A DNA stretch of 63,113 nt from a bacterium. Lineage in GTDB: Bacteria > Patescibacteriota > Minisyncoccia > Phycocordibacterales > UBA9973. Shown piece after piece: positions 50,430 through 59,931 of this stretch. Numbering within the stretch: position 1 is the stretch's first letter; each line of letters begins with the position of its first letter. The notes beneath the pieces are model-generated. The model was given only the letters and a program-made list of their open reading frames with translations. It searched no databases and was not told the origin of the DNA. Where the stretch lies: NCBI GenBank assembly GCA_021831595.1, contig JAKBMK010000025.1, positions 1 to 63,113 of the forward strand, written 5' to 3'. A program made the translations under genes and the position numbers.

Positions 50430-50597
50430 CGAACGTCTCTAAAATTTAATAGCAATCCTTTCGACTTATATTATATAAGTCTTGTGTTTTGGGTCTCTTT
50501 GTGAGATTTCACCAAAGATAGATCCTCGTTTAGTAAAATTTTAACAATTTAATTAAGATTGAAGTTGCTTTTTAAACGACTTCAATTAGAAAATAGT
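50430..50597 (+). other. Structured 5' leader of the cupredoxin gene
   Basis: About 170 noncoding bases with two hairpins: GACTTATAT-T-ATATAAGTC (50463-50481) and a longer one, GGGTCTCTTTG-TGA...TCA-C-CAAAGATAGATCC (50491-50525). No known riboswitch recognised. Confidence 0.5.
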
Positions 50598-51008
50598 ATG
50601 AATAAAAAAATAATTGTTCCGATAATAGTAGTTATTGTTGTAGTTGCTTCTTCGGTGTTTTTAATGGCTAGAGGTAACTCTTCATCTAAAAATGTTACAA
50701 GCAATGTCCCAGCCAAAGAGTTCTCTATGACCTCCTATACAGACATTGTAGATGGGAATTACCATCCTAATTTCTCAGTAAAAGAAATTACTGTAAAAAA
50801 GGGCGATAGAGTTAGAATTAAAATAACAGAAATAAGTGGAATGCACAATTTCAATATCGATGAATATGGAGTTCACATAGATACACCTCTCAATAAAGAA
50901 GTCGTCGCCGAGTTTGTCGCCGATAAGGCGGGGGAATTCATCTACTATTGTTCAAAGCCTGGGCATAGAGCAAATGGTCATTGGGGGACTCTTAAGGTCT
51001 TGGAATAG
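50598..51008 (+). CDS. Membrane-anchored cupredoxin (plastocyanin-like)
   Basis: 136 residues from ATG 50598 (13 codons after an upstream in-frame ATG). N-terminal anchor (about 4-24), Ser/Asn linker, cupredoxin domain (about 45-136). Copper-site residues: His in ISGMHNFNIDEYG and the loop YYCSKPGHRANGHWG. Cys and His match type 1 sites (C-x4-H), but the position five after the second His, normally Met, is His. An electron carrier or copper-binding role is inferred. Confidence 0.88.
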   Translation: MNKKIIVPIIVVIVVVASSVFLMARGNSSSKNVTSNVPAKEFSMTSYTDIVDGNYHPNFSVKEITVKKGDRVRIKITEISGMHNFNIDEYGVHIDTPLNKEVVAEFVADKAGEFIYYCSKPGHRANGHWGTLKVLE

Positions 51009-51020
51009 AATATAAAAAAT

Positions 51021-51045
51021 AAAAGCACCCATTATGGGTGCTTTT
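51021..51045 (+). terminator. Intrinsic terminator
   Basis: AAAAGCACCCA-TTA-TGGGTGCTTTT. Confidence 0.85.
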
Positions 51046-51097
51046 AAGTTCTATGGTTTTAGTCTGTATTTGTGCTAGTATTTATATATAAACTTAT

Positions 51098-52306
51098 ATG
51101 CTGGACGTAAATAAAATAAGAGAAGATTTCAGTGTTTTGAACAGAAGGGGGTCTTATATTCCTATTTATTTTGACAGTGCCTGTATGAGCCTCAAGCCTG
51201 ATCAGGTTGTAAAAGTGATGGATGACTATTATAAGGAAGGCTTTGCTTGTGTTGGTAGGAGCGCTCATCGTTCTGGTGTACAAGCTACTAAAAAAGTAAA
51301 AGAAGTGAGGGGTATTGTAGCCAAGTTCATAAATGCAAAAAACGAGAATGAAATCATCTTTACTCGTAACACAACTGAAAGTATAAATTTATTTGCAAAT
51401 TCTGTAGGGCTATCGAAAGGGGACATAGTTTTGATAACTGACAAAGAGCACAATTCCAATCTAATTCCTTGGCTTTTTCTTCGTGATAAGATAGGCATAA
51501 TAGTCAAAATAATCCCTTGCAATGGAGATGGAACTTTTTCCATAGATAATTTTTCAGAAATGATAAGTGGTGCGAAGATTGTTTCAGTTGTTCATACTTC
51601 CAACTTGGATGGAGTAACAAATCCAATAAAAGAAATATCACAAATTGCACACAAGAATGGAGCTCTAATCTTTGTGGATGGAGCTCAAGGTATGGCACAC
51701 AAGAAGATAGATGTTAGAGATTTAGATATAGATTTTCTAGCCTTTTCTGGGCATAAAATGCTAGGTCCTACTGGGACAGGAGTGCTCTATGGCAAGGCTT
51801 CATTATTAGAAAAGCTAACGCCATTTATGGTAGGAGGGAACACAGTTTCAAATTCAACTTATACTAATTATGAGTTTCTAGGAGTGCCAGACAAATTCGA
51901 GGCTGGATTGCAAGACTATGCAGGTATTCTAGGTCTTGGTGAAGCAATAAAATATTTGAATAACTTGGACTGGGAGGAGATAGAAGAGCATGAGCTTAAG
52001 CTGAATACTTATCTGACAGAAGAATTAAAAAAGATTTCCAAAATAAAAATTATAGGACCAGAAAATGGAGCGGAGAGATCAAGCGTAGTTAACTTCTACA
52101 TAGAAGGGGTAGATATGAACAAGATAGCTATAATGCTAGATGAGATGGCGAATGTAGAAGTCCGTTCGGGCCGTCACTGTGTTCATTCTTGGTTTGAAGA
52201 TAAGAAGATTTATAATTCTCTACGTGTTTCTTTTTCTATTTATAACACTATGGAAGAGGCCGAAATATTTATTACAAACTTGAATAAAATAATGAAGATA
52301 TTGTAA
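51098..52306 (+). CDS. sufS: Cysteine desulfurase, SufS/CsdA type
   Basis: 402 residues, class V PLP aminotransferase fold. IYFDSACMSLKP (start), RNTTESINLFA, the cofactor Lys in FLAFSGHKMLGPTGTGVLYG (about 226), and the active Cys in RSGRHCVHSWF (about 364) in the short-loop arrangement of SufS. It takes sulfur from cysteine for Fe-S clusters or tRNA thiolation. No SufBCD/SufU genes are adjacent; the next gene is DsbA-like. Confidence 0.93.
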   Translation: MLDVNKIREDFSVLNRRGSYIPIYFDSACMSLKPDQVVKVMDDYYKEGFACVGRSAHRSGVQATKKVKEVRGIVAKFINAKNENEIIFTRNTTESINLFANSVGLSKGDIVLITDKEHNSNLIPWLFLRDKIGIIVKIIPCNGDGTFSIDNFSEMISGAKIVSVVHTSNLDGVTNPIKEISQIAHKNGALIFVDGAQGMAHKKIDVRDLDIDFLAFSGHKMLGPTGTGVLYGKASLLEKLTPFMVGGNTVSNSTYTNYEFLGVPDKFEAGLQDYAGILGLGEAIKYLNNLDWEEIEEHELKLNTYLTEELKKISKIKIIGPENGAERSSVVNFYIEGVDMNKIAIMLDEMANVEVRSGRHCVHSWFEDKKIYNSLRVSFSIYNTMEEAEIFITNLNKIMKIL

Positions 52307-52309
52307 TTT

Positions 52310-53248
52310 ATGCCTTGTGTCATAGCCTTAATAATATTTGGAATAATAGGAATATTTAGTGCTTCTCATAGAGACCTAGCGAAGGAAGCTTTCAGTTGTG
52401 TATTTAAACGCATAACTCTTAGACCTTGTGATACCGGTTTTAAGGAAAAGATAAAGGGTAAAGTCTTATCCAAGATTATTAATCGTTCTACATTTCTGGC
52501 CCGTATGGTAAACAGGCATTATGAAGTATTGTCTTGGGTTTTCTTTGTATTAATGATAGGGAGCACTTTTTGGGTATTTAGTGGTGTATATAAATTCTAT
52601 GTCTATGGGAGTTGCAATGGATTGAACCAAAGTGGATTTTGTGCCTTTGATCCAAGTGGCGAGAATAACAAAGTAACTACCCTAGGAGATAATTCGACTT
52701 GTGGTATTACACCTGCAACAGAATCAAGTCTCACATTAAAGGGTGTTGATCTTTCTAGCTTTGTCAGAAAAACTAACATAGGGAAAGATGAAGTTGTTGT
52801 TATTGGTTGCTATGCTTGCGACTATAGTAGAAAAGTTTATCCTGATATTCTGAAATTAATTGAAAACAAAAAAGCCAATTATACTTTTGCTAGTTATCCA
52901 GCAAAAGGTGATACGACATTCTTGGCCGAAGCCGGATACTGTGTAAATAAAATTTATGGTGAGAAATATTGGGAGTTCAATAAATATTTGCTTGAGGGTG
53001 AGAAGGATTTTATTTTAGACAAATCTAATTTAAATAAGATACTAGAAATTTTTAATTTTGATATTAAAAAGGTAAATGAATGTAGTAATAGTACAGAGGT
53101 GAAAACTATAGTTGAAAATCAGGCCAAAGAATTGAAAAAGACAAATATATATGGTACTCCTACTATATTTATAAATGGCAAAGCTTTTGTCGGTCCAAAA
53201 CCATACAGAGTCTATAGAAGCGCTATGAATAAGTATATTTTCTTCTAA
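52310..53248 (+). CDS. Membrane-anchored DsbA-like thiol oxidoreductase
   Basis: 312 residues. N-terminal helix (about 1-18), a Cys-containing cytoplasmic loop (FSCVFKRITLRPCDTGFKEK), second helix (about 75-97), then a thioredoxin-fold domain (about 140-312) with active site VVIGCYACDYSRKVYP (CxxC = CYAC) and the cis-Pro segment YGTPTIFINGK. It would form or shuffle disulfides in exported proteins. Three bases after the desulfurase gene. Confidence 0.88.
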   Translation: MPCVIALIIFGIIGIFSASHRDLAKEAFSCVFKRITLRPCDTGFKEKIKGKVLSKIINRSTFLARMVNRHYEVLSWVFFVLMIGSTFWVFSGVYKFYVYGSCNGLNQSGFCAFDPSGENNKVTTLGDNSTCGITPATESSLTLKGVDLSSFVRKTNIGKDEVVVIGCYACDYSRKVYPDILKLIENKKANYTFASYPAKGDTTFLAEAGYCVNKIYGEKYWEFNKYLLEGEKDFILDKSNLNKILEIFNFDIKKVNECSNSTEVKTIVENQAKELKKTNIYGTPTIFINGKAFVGPKPYRVYRSAMNKYIFF

Positions 53249-53266
53249 AAAGTTATGCACTTGCCA

Positions 53267-53294
53267 AGAATAATACCTTCTGGTATTATTCTTC
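53267..53294 (+). terminator. Intrinsic terminator
   Basis: AAGAATAATACC-TTCT-GGTATTATTCTT. Confidence 0.8.
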
Positions 53295-53348
53295 TTATGT
53301 TTAGGTTAAATTATTATTCAAATAAAATTGGGAGAGAGACCATTATGT

Positions 53349-53372
53349 AAACCGCGGAGAGCGGTTTTTTTA
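53349..53372 (+). terminator. Hairpin with T-run before the HelD-like gene
   Basis: AAACCGC-GGAGA-GCGGTTT then TTTT, 12 bases before the ATG; a possible attenuator. Confidence 0.6.
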
Positions 53373-53382
53373 GTACAAATTT

Positions 53383-55200
53383 ATGGAAAAATATAAAGAA
53401 AAACTATTGAATAGTCTTAAATTGCATATCGATTTTGTTCGTAGAAAAATAAAAGAAAACTTAGAGAAAACTAAGGTTATAGCTAGTAAGAGTTTGCGAG
53501 ATATATCGAAGATGAGACCTGAAGATCAAATGGTCCAAATGCAGCTAGTTGCTAATGCTCAAAATAGAATAGTTGAACTAGAGAACCTAGACAGCTCACC
53601 ATATTTTATTAAATGCTCTATAAAAGATGAAAACGGAGAGGACAAAGATTATTTCTTTTCAAAACATCAATTATCTGAAGAATCTATCTACTCATGGGTA
53701 GCACCTGTTGCCTCTATTCGTTTTGAAAGTCCTGGAGAGGCAACTTATAGACTTCCTGATGGTACTTTCAAAAAAGTTTTGATAAAAGAAAAAGAGCAAT
53801 ATATGATCGTAGATGGAAAAGTAATTTTCTTTGCCAGAGAAACGAAAGATAAACCCAGAGAATTAATATATCAGGAACATTTTACTAGACAAAAAAGTGA
53901 ATTTGCTCTTCCTGAAATTGTAGCTCAGATAGAAAAAGCTCAGGATCAGGTCATCCGTGCAAGCCACAAGGGCCCGCTTGTTATCTCGGGGCCCGCTGGA
54001 TCTGGTAAGACAACTCTAGCTCTACACCGTGTCGCTTATCTCACTCAGGCTCCTGATACAGCTTTATTTTATCCACCACGATCTATTATTGTTTTTGTCC
54101 AAGATATTGGAACGAAAGAGTATTTTGGAACTCTTTTGCCAGGGCTTGGTATAAACGATGTGAGTATTGTGACTTTCCATGAATGGGGGATGAAGGTTTT
54201 AGGATTAGACGAATACACATACGTAGAACGATATGGGCAAACAGAGGAAGAGAAAGATATCTATGAATATCAGAAACTCAGGGCAATGAGAGAAAAGCCG
54301 TCACCTAAATGGAGTCGCAATATCTTTAGTTTATTGAGCATAAAATATGATTCATATTTATTGAATAACAAAAAATTATTTGAAAAACAGAAAAAAGAAA
54401 AGAAACTAGACCGCTTTGATTTGAGTATATTATTGCAATCGCATTTTGAAAAGTACGGGAAATTTGAAACAAAAAGGGAGTATAAAACTTTTGTGAAAGA
54501 TAAAATCGTAAAGAAAATAGAGAAGACACTTGCCTCGTATTCGCTAATGATTGTTGATGAATTCCAGAACTACTTACCCGAACAACTGAATATATTTAAG
54601 AGTTGCCAGCAAGAAGACACCAAGTCGGTAGTATATGTCGGTGACATAGCCCAACAAGTAAAGCTTGGAACTATAAGAAGTTTTGATGAGCTGAATGAGA
54701 CTATATCACCAGATAGGAATATTAGACTCAACAAGGTCTACAGAAATACAAAAAATATTTTGTCTTTCATTGAAAATCTTGGTTATAAAGTCGAAATACC
54801 AGAAGGTGCCAAAACTGGTCCTAATGTAGTTGAAATTATTACAAATACAACTGATGAAGAAATAGAGCATATCAGAAAACACATATCAAAATACGAAGAG
54901 GGTAGTATAGGAATTCTGTCGAAGAGTGAATCGTATCTTTCTCCATTCAAAAAAGAGTTTAGAGAGAAGAAGAATATTCATATTTTAACTATGCTAGAAT
55001 CTCAGGGGGTTGAATTTGATTTAGTGATCATTGTAGGAGTAGATGCAGATTCATTTGAAGTTAAGCACAATATAGATGTATTACCTGCACACCTAGAAGA
55101 GAGGAGAAGGATTCAAAAAGATTTGCTATACGTGGCACTCACTAGAGCTATTACGGAGTTACATATCCTCGGTTCAACTAGATTAAAAAGTATCTTTTAG
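53383..55200 (+). CDS. HelD-like UvrD/Rep superfamily helicase
   Basis: 605 residues. The N-terminal coiled-coil (about 1-75) and a small beta insert precede motif Q/Walker [21 protein letters not shown] (about 204-223); motif II SLMIVDEFQNYLPEQ (about 386); motif III VYVGDIAQQ; C-terminal motifs TMLESQGVEFDLVIIVG and LLYVALTRAITELHILG. The N-terminal coiled coil and overall order match HelD, which frees stalled RNA polymerase. Slightly shorter than Bacillus HelD (about 770). Its stop overlaps the convergent dedA stop. Confidence 0.85.
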   Translation: MEKYKEKLLNSLKLHIDFVRRKIKENLEKTKVIASKSLRDISKMRPEDQMVQMQLVANAQNRIVELENLDSSPYFIKCSIKDENGEDKDYFFSKHQLSEESIYSWVAPVASIRFESPGEATYRLPDGTFKKVLIKEKEQYMIVDGKVIFFARETKDKPRELIYQEHFTRQKSEFALPEIVAQIEKAQDQVIRASHKGPLVISGPAGSGKTTLALHRVAYLTQAPDTALFYPPRSIIVFVQDIGTKEYFGTLLPGLGINDVSIVTFHEWGMKVLGLDEYTYVERYGQTEEEKDIYEYQKLRAMREKPSPKWSRNIFSLLSIKYDSYLLNNKKLFEKQKKEKKLDRFDLSILLQSHFEKYGKFETKREYKTFVKDKIVKKIEKTLASYSLMIVDEFQNYLPEQLNIFKSCQQEDTKSVVYVGDIAQQVKLGTIRSFDELNETISPDRNIRLNKVYRNTKNILSFIENLGYKVEIPEGAKTGPNVVEIITNTTDEEIEHIRKHISKYEEGSIGILSKSESYLSPFKKEFREKKNIHILTMLESQGVEFDLVIIVGVDADSFEVKHNIDVLPAHLEERRRIQKDLLYVALTRAITELHILGSTRLKSIF

Positions 55201-56006
55201 AATACGTCTAGGACTAATATTAGGATGTAGATTATTATTAAGAATGAAAAGATAAGGACGCCGCCATATAATTTCTCTGGGGCGTATTTATGTTCACGGA
55301 AGAAGTCAGAAATAATTTCGTATTTCTCATTAAGCTTGATGAACCATTTCTGACGACTTAGACGATTAAGAAAGACTAAACTATTTTCTCTAAATGAGCT
55401 TGTGAGAGTATGTCCTTTCTTTTTTATAACCCAATAGAAAGAAGCAACAATAAAAGATAATATTAATATGTAAGTTATTCCTTTTGACCATCTTTTGAAG
55501 ATGGTTACGATTAGGGACCCAGAGAAGTAACCAGCTCCCACATTGAGCATTGCCCAGCCTATAGCACTTATAATATTCCATAAAATGAAAGGTCTTCTCT
55601 TCATACGAAGAAGTCCTGCAATGAAAGGTATGATAGCACGAATCGGACCAAAGAAACGTCCCCAGAGTATACTTTTGTTCCCGTATTTGTAGAAGAACTG
55701 TTCACCGTGGAGTAGTATGCTGTGATTGATTATTTTCTTTTCTTTAATCCAAGCACCGCCCCACCTGCCGAGAGAGTAGCTGAAAAAGTCACCCAGTATT
55801 GCTCCCAGGGTAGCAAAGAATACGATATCCCAAGCATGGAGATATCCCTGAGAAGACAGGAATCCTCCTATAGTGACAAGTGTTGCCCCGGGTATGAACA
55901 TACCTACAAGAGGGGCAGATTCGATAAAGGCCAACACGAAAAATAGCCAGTTTCCAAGCCAAGAAAATTTTGTTAACAAACCTAAAAGTAAATTAATATC
56001 TGGCAT
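55197..56006 (-). CDS. DedA family membrane protein
   Basis: 269 residues. FIESAPLVGMFIPGATLVTIGGFL, GAILGDFFSYSLGRWGG, and the re-entrant GRFFGPIRAIIPFIAGLLRMKRRPFILWNIIS are the DedA core; a longer C-terminal extension has two or three extra helices. DedA/VTT proteins are linked to lipid carrier flipping, including undecaprenyl phosphate. Convergent with the helicase gene, four-base overlap. Confidence 0.93.
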   Translation of the reverse strand: MPDINLLLGLLTKFSWLGNWLFFVLAFIESAPLVGMFIPGATLVTIGGFLSSQGYLHAWDIVFFATLGAILGDFFSYSLGRWGGAWIKEKKIINHSILLHGEQFFYKYGNKSILWGRFFGPIRAIIPFIAGLLRMKRRPFILWNIISAIGWAMLNVGAGYFSGSLIVTIFKRWSKGITYILILSFIVASFYWVIKKKGHTLTSSFRENSLVFLNRLSRQKWFIKLNEKYEIISDFFREHKYAPEKLYGGVLIFSFLIIIYILILVLDVF

Positions 56007-56062
56007 ATATTAAAACATCAACCAACGAATTATATCATTTTATTTATATATTATAAACATTT

Positions 56063-56091
56063 TTGATTATTGATGGTTTTCATGCTATAAT
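56063..56091 (+). promoter_or_regulatory. Promoter of pyk
   Basis: TTGATT (56063-56068), 17-base spacer, extended -10 TGC-TATAAT (56086-56091). A small GGCC...GGCC hairpin is in the 66-base leader. Confidence 0.75.
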
Positions 56092-56157
56092 ATGGGTACA
56101 TAATTTTGGCCTTACTTTTTGGGGCCTCTTTATTTTATAGGATAATAATAAACATAT

Positions 56158-57573
56158 ATGATTAAAAAAACAAAAATAGTAGCAACAATAGGCCCTGTGA
56201 CGACTTCCGTAGAAATGCTTTCGAAGCTCCTTAGGGCCGGGATGAATGTTGTTCGTCTAAATTTCTCACATGGTGATTTTGCTGAACACCAAGAGAAGGT
56301 AAACAATTTTAAGATTGCCATGAAAGAGACTGGTATAGGTGGTGCTATCTTGCAAGATCTTTCAGGTCCTAAAATCCGTTTGGGTGAGTTTTCTACAGAG
56401 AGAGTAGAACTTGTCGCTGGGAAGAATATAACTATTACTACCAAGAAAATAATTGGTAGTGAGAAAATTGTCTCAATTAATTATCTACCTTTTCCAAAAG
56501 AAGTTAAAAAGGGAGACAAAATAATGGTAGATGATGGTAAAAAGAAATTCGAAGTTTTAAATGTAAAAGGGGATGAAGTTCTTTGTAAGATTCTTATAGG
56601 CGGAGATACGAAAGGGCGTCGTGGAGTTAACCTCCCAGATTCTGACCTTTCTATTAAATCACTTACAGAAAAGGATAAAAAAGATATAGAATTTGGTATC
56701 AAGAATAATGTAGATTTCTTTGCTTTTTCTTTTGTTCGTACACATGAAGATGTGAAAGAACTACGAAGTATTTTAAATAAGAAAAAATCTAAAGCTAAAA
56801 TCATTGCCAAGATAGAGACACCACAAGCTGTTAATAACATTGATGCTATACTAGAGCTTTGTGATGGACTTATGGTTGCTCGTGGAGATTTGGCGATAGA
56901 AGTGCCAGCAGAAAAAGTTCCAATGATACAGAAAATGCTTATAAAGAAATGCAATGATGCTGGAAAGATTGTTATAACTGCTACTCAAATGCTCGAATCT
57001 ATGATAAAGAGCCCTGTGCCTACTCGCGCTGAAGTTTCAGATATTGCCAATGCGATACTTGATGGCACAGATGCTGTGATGCTTTCAGAAGAGACAACAC
57101 TAGGGAGTTACCCAGTTGAGGCTGTGAAGATGATGAGTAAGGTTGCCTATGATATTGAACACAACTACCCAGAAAGAAAAGTTATACCAGTAGTGGGTAG
57201 AGGGGAAAGATGTGTCACAGATTCTGTCACTGGATCTGTGGTCAAGATTGCTCACGACTTAGACGCGAAAATAATTATCGCATTGACGAAGACAGGGTAT
57301 ACAGCTCGTATGATTTCTCGTCATAAACCAGAATCTCCTATAATCGCTGTCACTTCAGATGTTATCACTTCGCATCAACTCAATCTTTCTTTTGGTTGCT
57401 TGCCAGTACTCATAGATTCATACAAAGAAATTCCGGAAGCGTTTAAAAATGTCAGAGAATATTGCCTAAAGAACAAGATAGTAAACAAGGGAGACAAAGT
57501 GGTGATAGTCGCTTGTTCTTCTACAGAAAAAAAGGATAATTCCGCAAATTCTATAACAGTAGAAACAGTATAG
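56158..57573 (+). CDS. pyk: Pyruvate kinase
   Basis: 471 residues. TKIVATIGPVTTSVEMLSKLLRAGMNVVRLNFSHG (start), LQDLSGPKIRLG, the substrate Lys region AKIIAKIETPQAVNN, LMVARGDLAIEVPAEKVPMIQK, and ATQMLESMIKSPVPTRAEVSDIANAILDGTDAVMLSEETTLG. Full A, B and C domains, no extra phosphoenolpyruvate-utiliser domain. It makes ATP and pyruvate in the last step of glycolysis, probably a main ATP source in a fermentative reduced cell. Confidence 0.98.
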   Translation: MIKKTKIVATIGPVTTSVEMLSKLLRAGMNVVRLNFSHGDFAEHQEKVNNFKIAMKETGIGGAILQDLSGPKIRLGEFSTERVELVAGKNITITTKKIIGSEKIVSINYLPFPKEVKKGDKIMVDDGKKKFEVLNVKGDEVLCKILIGGDTKGRRGVNLPDSDLSIKSLTEKDKKDIEFGIKNNVDFFAFSFVRTHEDVKELRSILNKKKSKAKIIAKIETPQAVNNIDAILELCDGLMVARGDLAIEVPAEKVPMIQKMLIKKCNDAGKIVITATQMLESMIKSPVPTRAEVSDIANAILDGTDAVMLSEETTLGSYPVEAVKMMSKVAYDIEHNYPERKVIPVVGRGERCVTDSVTGSVVKIAHDLDAKIIIALTKTGYTARMISRHKPESPIIAVTSDVITSHQLNLSFGCLPVLIDSYKEIPEAFKNVREYCLKNKIVNKGDKVVIVACSSTEKKDNSANSITVETV

Positions 57574-57580
57574 TAAAAGT

Positions 57581-57588
57581 GCTAGAAT
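57581..57588 (+). promoter_or_regulatory. Extended -10, likely leaderless
   Basis: TGCTAGAAT (57580-57588) eight bases before ATG 57597. Confidence 0.45.
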
Positions 57589-57596
57589 AAAATTAT

Positions 57597-58283
57597 ATGG
57601 CACACCAAGGCAATGCGTGGGATAGGGAATACAGGAATCCACTACTAGTGACTAAGAATGATGGTCCGCAAAAAGACACTTTGCGATTTTTGAAGTATCT
57701 GAAAAAAGTAGAGAAGTATAGAGTGGAAGAAAAGAATATTCTGGATCTTGGTTGTGGCACAGGCAGGAATTCAAATTATTTAGCAGATTTATACAATAAA
57801 GTTATTGGCATAGAAATATCAAAGACAGCCTTAGATATTGCGAAAACTCGCGCACACAACATGGGCGTGTCTGTAGACTATAGACTAGGGGATATAGGGG
57901 AGAAGTATGATATACCAGATAATTCTATCGATGTAGTACTAGATATCACATCTTCGAATTCTCTTGATGAAAAAGGAAGAGAAGTTTACTTGGAAGAGGT
58001 ACAGAGAGTAATGAAAAAAGGTGGGTACTTTTTTGTCCGGGCGCTTTGTAAAGACGGCAATCAGAATGTGAAGAATCTCCTCAAGATGAGCCCCGGCAAG
58101 GAATATGATACTTATATAATGAAAGATATAGGACTTACAGAGCGCGTATTCTCTAGGACTGATTTCTTGGCTATGTATGGCAAATATTTTAAAATTTTGA
58201 ATTTAGAAAAGAAAACAAGTTATACTACTTTCAATAATCGTATCTACAAACGCGATTACTGGCTCGCTTATATGCAGAAGTAG
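57597..58283 (+). CDS. Class I SAM-dependent methyltransferase
   Basis: 228 residues. Motif I ILDLGCGTGRNSNYLADLY (about 43-61), motif II VIGIEIS, motif for adenine LGDIGEKYDIPDNSIDVVLDITSSN, and post-motif VQRVMKKGGYFFVRALCKDG. Target unknown. The last 48 coding bases are also found 1.7 kb downstream (59952-60000). Confidence 0.88.
   Translation: MAHQGNAWDREYRNPLLVTKNDGPQKDTLRFLKYLKKVEKYRVEEKNILDLGCGTGRNSNYLADLYNKVIGIEISKTALDIAKTRAHNMGVSVDYRLGDIGEKYDIPDNSIDVVLDITSSNSLDEKGREVYLEEVQRVMKKGGYFFVRALCKDGNQNVKNLLKMSPGKEYDTYIMKDIGLTERVFSRTDFLAMYGKYFKILNLEKKTSYTTFNNRIYKRDYWLAYMQK
58234..58282. repeat. 49-bp direct repeat, left copy (methyltransferase 3' end)
   Basis: Codes for the last residues of the methyltransferase. 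48 of 49 bases are identical to 59952-60000. Confidence 0.95.
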
Positions 58284-58290
58284 TATGAGT

Positions 58291-58323
58291 AAAACAGAGT
58301 AAGGCAAGACCTTACTCTGTTTT
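58291..58323. repeat. Family A palindrome (ACAGAGTAAGG stem), copy 1
   Basis: AAAACAGAGTAAGG-CAAGA-CCTTACTCTGTTTT. It serves as terminator for the methyltransferase and codes for the KTE-stop end of the EamA gene on the other strand. Confidence 0.95.
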
Positions 58324-59183
58324 TGTTTTGTAGTTTTGTATGAAAATACCTACAAATATAAACAATAGTCCAATAATAGAAGATATTAAAATGGTTTCGT
58401 GGAGCAGGAAATATATATAAACAAGAGAGAAGAATGGGGTTAAGAAAGCAATGTTTGCTATTTTTGCTGTATCTCCATATTTGAGAGCAAGAAACCATAA
58501 AAGAAAAGCTCCTCCACTCGTAAATATTCCAGTCCAAATAAGGCCTAGGATTTGCATCCCCTCAATTTTAGGAATAAAACTAAATGAAGTTACTGCTATC
58601 AATGTAAAAATAAAAGTAAATAAATAGTAAAAAAACATACTGGTCGTCTTGTCGTAATTTTGTCTTTTTCCTAGAACAGAGAATAATCCATATGACATAG
58701 CCGCTATAATTGCGAATATTACACCAATAGGTTTTTCAAAATGTAGTTGTTGCAGATTGCCTTGGGTTGCAATAATTATGACTCCTATAAAAGAAAAAAT
58801 AACAGCCAGTATTTTTTTATAAGTAAATTTTTCTCCCAATATTGGAATAGCAAATAAAACTATCATAATGGGCCATAAATAGTTAATAACGAAAGCTTCT
58901 TGAGCCTTTAGATAAGAGATGGCTATATATAAAAATAGATAATAAATAAAAACACCCACGAATCCCATATAAATAAAACGCCAATAATCTTTTAATCCAT
59001 AGGATTTTATTATCGAGATTTTTTCTGTATTAAAACAATTATGAATAAACTTAGTGATGCGAAAAATGAAGCGAAAAGTAAAATTTGTAGACTATTTAAA
59101 TTTTTTAATAACAGTTTTACTACTGCGGCAGTAGATCCCCATAAAAGGGTAGCTGACAGTGCATATATGTATGCTTTGTTCAT
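58312..59183 (-). pseudogene. EamA/DMT-family transporter with a frameshift
   Basis: Two frames together make a normal ten-helix transporter of about 290 residues. Frame 1 (59183 to about 59010) encodes MNKAYIYALSATLLWGSTAA... and stops after IQKKSR; frame 2 continues from about 59020 with SIIKSYGLKDYWRFIYMGFVGVF... to KTE at 58312. The switch lies at a run of six T on the plus strand (59019-59024; A6 in the mRNA), so it is a one-base slip: a real mutation, a sequencing error, or transcript slippage. The promoter TGTTATAAT sits seven bases before ATG 59183. Confidence 0.8.
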
Positions 59184-59217
59184 GATGTAGATTATAACAT
59201 AGAATGTTTTCAATATA

Positions 59218-59244
59218 ACAGAGTAAGGTCTTGCCTTACTCTGT
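59218..59244. repeat. Family A palindrome (ACAGAGTAAGG stem), copy 2
   Basis: ACAGAGTAAGG-TCTTG-CCTTACTCTGT, between the divergent EamA and RAYT 2 genes, inverted relative to copies 1 and 3. Confidence 0.95.
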
Positions 59245-59252
59245 CGGAGGAA

Positions 59253-59258
59253 TATAAT
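59253..59258 (+). promoter_or_regulatory. -10 box of RAYT 2, likely leaderless
   Basis: TATAAT seven bases before ATG 59266. Confidence 0.5.
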
Positions 59259-59265
59259 GTAATAT

Positions 59266-59931
59266 ATGTCTTTAAGAAAAGTTAATTTTGTAAAAGGAGA
59301 ATATTATCACATTTATAATCGCGGAAATAGTAAACAGAAAATATTTCATGATAAATATGATTATTTTCATTTTGTGAAATTAATGTTTATTTGCAACAAT
59401 ATAGATAATGTAAGAATTTTTAATGATGATCGGTATGGCATTAATGTATTTGATAGAGAGGTAGAGAATATTGTATCTATTGGAGCATATTGTTTAATGC
59501 CGAATCACTTTCATATATTAATTACAGAAAAAATGGAAAGTGGCATAAGTAAGTTTATGCAAAAATTATCAACTGCGTATTCTATGTATTACAATAAAAA
59601 ACATAATCACACGGGTGGATTATTTGAAGGGAAGTTTAAGTCTGTGCATATTGATGGAGATATTCAGATGAAATATTTGTTTTCGTATATTCATTTGAAT
59701 CCAATAAAACTAATATATAAAGATTGGAAAGAATTTGGTATCAAAGATAAAAAACAAGCATTAGATTATCTAGGGGAATATGATTATTCTAGTTATAAAG
59801 ATTTTATATTAAATGAAAGAATACAAAGTAAAATACTAAATATTAAAGATTTTCCCAATTATTTTCATATTAAAGAAAAGTTTCAGAAAGAGATAATTGA
59901 ATGGTTGTCTTTTAAAGACAAAACAGAGTAA
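59266..59931 (+). mobile_element. REP-associated tyrosine transposase (RAYT 2), coding sequence
   Basis: 221 residues. EYYHIYNRGNSKQKIF at the start, HUH motif PNHFHILITEK (about residue 88), catalytic Tyr in KLSTAYSMYYNKKHNHTGGLFEGKFK. Related to RAYT 1 but clearly diverged. It lies between family A palindromes with the ACAGAGTAAGG stem, and its last codons (KTE, stop) are part of the right one. So family A is its probable substrate, as family B is for RAYT 1. Confidence 0.9.
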
